In this document: positions 13,563 to 14,798 of the stretch, piece by piece
Layout: each line of letters starts with the position of its first letter
Numbering within the stretch: position 1 is the stretch's first letter
NCBI GenBank assembly: GCA_031283785.1
Contig: JAITBC010000033.1
Location: forward strand, 1-14,798
Origin: Tannerella sp.
Lineage (GTDB): Bacteria > Bacteroidota > Bacteroidia > Bacteroidales > Tannerellaceae
Direction: 5' to 3'
DNA: 14,798 nt
Notes under the pieces: generated by a model
What the model was told of the DNA's origin: nothing
Seen by the model: the letters and a program-made list of their open reading frames with translations, nothing else
Databases searched by the model: none
Position numbers and translations under genes: made by a program

Positions 13563-14798
13563 TTACCTGTTTATTATTACGTTTTGTAAAGTAAAATTAT
13601 TGATCATGTTTTTATCATATTCTCCGTTTTCAGCTTTAATAGTAAGGTTTTCAAATCTGAAACCGTTTAATTCGTATTGGTCGGATTTCTCAACATTGAA
13701 AAATATTTTACATTCAAAGTCGATATTCTGCATGGTAATGTTACTTGAATACGATTTGGGGATATCTTCCCTGTCTTTGAGGTCGAAAAACTGTGTCCAG
13801 GGCCTTATGTAGAGGAAATTATCCGCGTTTCCTTTGACGTCTTCGATCCGTACATACTCGTAGTTTTGCGGCGTGTCGGGACGCATTTTCAGCCAAAGCA
13901 GGCGATTTGCGTTTTTGACGGTACACCGGCGCAGGATGATATTCCGGTCGTGGATGGATTCGCTTCCGAAAGTGAGTGCGCTATGACAGAATCCGTATTC
14001 GCAGTCTTCGATAATGATATTGTAATTGCCTCCATTATTCGGGTCTTTATCTGCCCAGGGGCCTTTTCCTCCTTTAAGGGCGACGGCGTCGTCGTTGACC
14101 GACATGTAGCAGTTTTTTATCAGGACATTCGTGCAGGCGTCAATATCTATGGCGTCCGTACTGGGGGCTTTTACCGGTTTTCCGGGAGAAAAAATGTGCA
14201 GCCGAAGCAGTTTTACATTCCGGCAATTATAGAGATGTGTTGTCCAGAAAGGAGAATTAATCAGTTTGACGCCTGAGATCTGCACATCTTTGCAATTTGA
14301 AATGTAAAGCAGTCTCGGACGCATTTCGTCCATATTTGTACAATTGGGGTTAAACTCGCGACGCAACCAGAATGAGCGCCAGTAACGCAGTCCGTTCCCG
14401 TTGATGATGCCCTTTCCGGAGAGGGTGAATCCGTCGACGCCGTCTGCGTTTATCAGTGCGGAAAAGTATTTCAGCGTCTGCCCTTCCATGCGTGTCGTTT
14501 TTATAGGGAAGTTACTTATGTCATCGCTTCCTTTGAGGACGGCGTCTTCTTCCAGATACAGGTGTGTCAGGGGTTTGAAAAACAGTGCTCCGCTCAAAAA
14601 CGTCCCTTTGGGAATGACGACAACACCTCCTTTTTCGGCTGCCAGGTCGATTATGCTCTGGATCTTTTCAGTCTGCAGGACGGTGCTGTCATTGACAATG
14701 CCATAGTCCGTGATAATAAATCGTTTGCCCGGCTTCCCGATATCGGTAAGATCATGTTGCCTGAACCAGTCTGGAATGAGTGTCCCGTCAGGGAATTT
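13563..14798 (-). CDS. GH28 glycoside hydrolase (polygalacturonase-like), 5'-truncated by window edge
   Basis: The frame is open to the window end, giving 411 visible residues that begin KFPDGTLIPDWF; the signal peptide and start lie beyond. The TTG at 14597 is internal. Early blocks KRFIITDYGIVND and GGVVVIPKGTFLSG are typical of the GH28 N-terminus. A right-handed parallel beta-helix pattern follows (RLLYISNCKDVQISGV, LHLYNC-like turns). GH28 catalytic positions: STD (Asp215 of the fragment, usually NTD), NDD (Asp236, Asp237) and RLLWLKM (Lys304). The usual GHG is replaced by CHS (His272). GH28 enzymes hydrolyse galacturonan or rhamnogalacturonan backbones by inversion, in the periplasm or at the surface. 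Such genes usually sit in pectin-utilisation loci; no other PUL gene is visible here. Confidence 0.9.
   Translation of the reverse strand, partial: KFPDGTLIPDWFRQHDLTDIGKPGKRFIITDYGIVNDSTVLQTEKIQSIIDLAAEKGGVVVIPKGTFLSGALFFKPLTHLYLEEDAVLKGSDDISNFPIKTTRMEGQTLKYFSALINADGVDGFTLSGKGIINGNGLRYWRSFWLRREFNPNCTNMDEMRPRLLYISNCKDVQISGVKLINSPFWTTHLYNCRNVKLLRLHIFSPGKPVKAPSTDAIDIDACTNVLIKNCYMSVNDDAVALKGGKGPWADKDPNNGGNYNIIIEDCEYGFCHSALTFGSESIHDRNIILRRCTVKNANRLLWLKMRPDTPQNYEYVRIEDVKGNADNFLYIRPWTQFFDLKDREDIPKSYSSNITMQNIDFECKIFFNVEKSDQYELNGFRFENLTIKAENGEYDKNMINNFTLQNVIINR

Noticed and set aside
13866..14276. 136-codon + strand frame opposite the GH28 gene
   Set aside because: The GH28 frame on the - strand carries conserved motifs across the same bases; the + frame has none.
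1..14798. CRISPR arrays, tRNA or rRNA genes
   Set aside because: No regularly spaced direct repeats and no cloverleaf or rRNA-like segments were seen on either strand.

Overview
The window looks like a chromosomal segment of a Bacteroidota (most likely Bacteroidales) genome. Three things point there. The lipoproteins carry acidic residues just after the lipobox cysteine, as in Bacteroidota surface-export signals. Several genes are preceded by the TAnnTTTG -7 element typical of this phylum. The gene families (BtuG-type propeller, NVEALA peptide, 6-bladed beta-propeller lipoprotein, 'KFPDGT'-type GH28) are also characteristic. I cannot assign a genus from sequence alone.

Region 1 (1-3957, + strand) is the 3' part of an outer-membrane uptake operon. 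It holds the C-terminal two thirds of a TonB-dependent receptor, a surface lipoprotein with a YncE/BtuG-type beta-propeller, and a BtuF/FecB-type substrate-binding lipoprotein with an unusual 7-residue-repeat linker. The combination matches Bacteroides cobalamin capture (BtuB-BtuG-BtuF), but no BtuC/BtuD permease or ATPase follows. Region 2 (3958-5012) has a GC-rich spacer, a good Bacteroidota promoter and a ZIP metal importer.

Region 3 (5022-6425, - strand) encodes three lipoproteins: a 45-residue one and two tandem paralogues of unknown function. Region 4 (about 6550-9263, - strand) holds a large SLC12-like (cation-chloride cotransporter) permease. It is followed after only 2 bases by a decayed fusion of the start of cobD (threonine-phosphate decarboxylase) with the start and end of cbiB (cobinamide-phosphate synthase). 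This is a relic of cobalamin nucleotide-loop assembly near the cobalamin-uptake genes.

Region 5 (9544-12611, + strand, visibly more A+T-rich) is a cluster in partial decay. It contains a truncated O-antigen-ligase-like membrane protein, a frameshifted NVEALA-family peptide gene, a small secreted Cys-containing protein with a damaged 5' end, and an intact 6-bladed beta-propeller lipoprotein. Gene order suggests that exported peptides, a WaaL/PglL-like membrane enzyme and a surface propeller once worked together; this is inference.

Region 6 (12638-14798, - strand) has a zinc-type CDF exporter with a His-rich N-terminus and a 5'-truncated GH28 glycoside hydrolase running off the window.

The most informative items are the B12 pseudogene fusion, the NVEALA/O-ligase cluster, the heptad-repeat tether of the BtuF-like protein, and the overlooked small lipoprotein.
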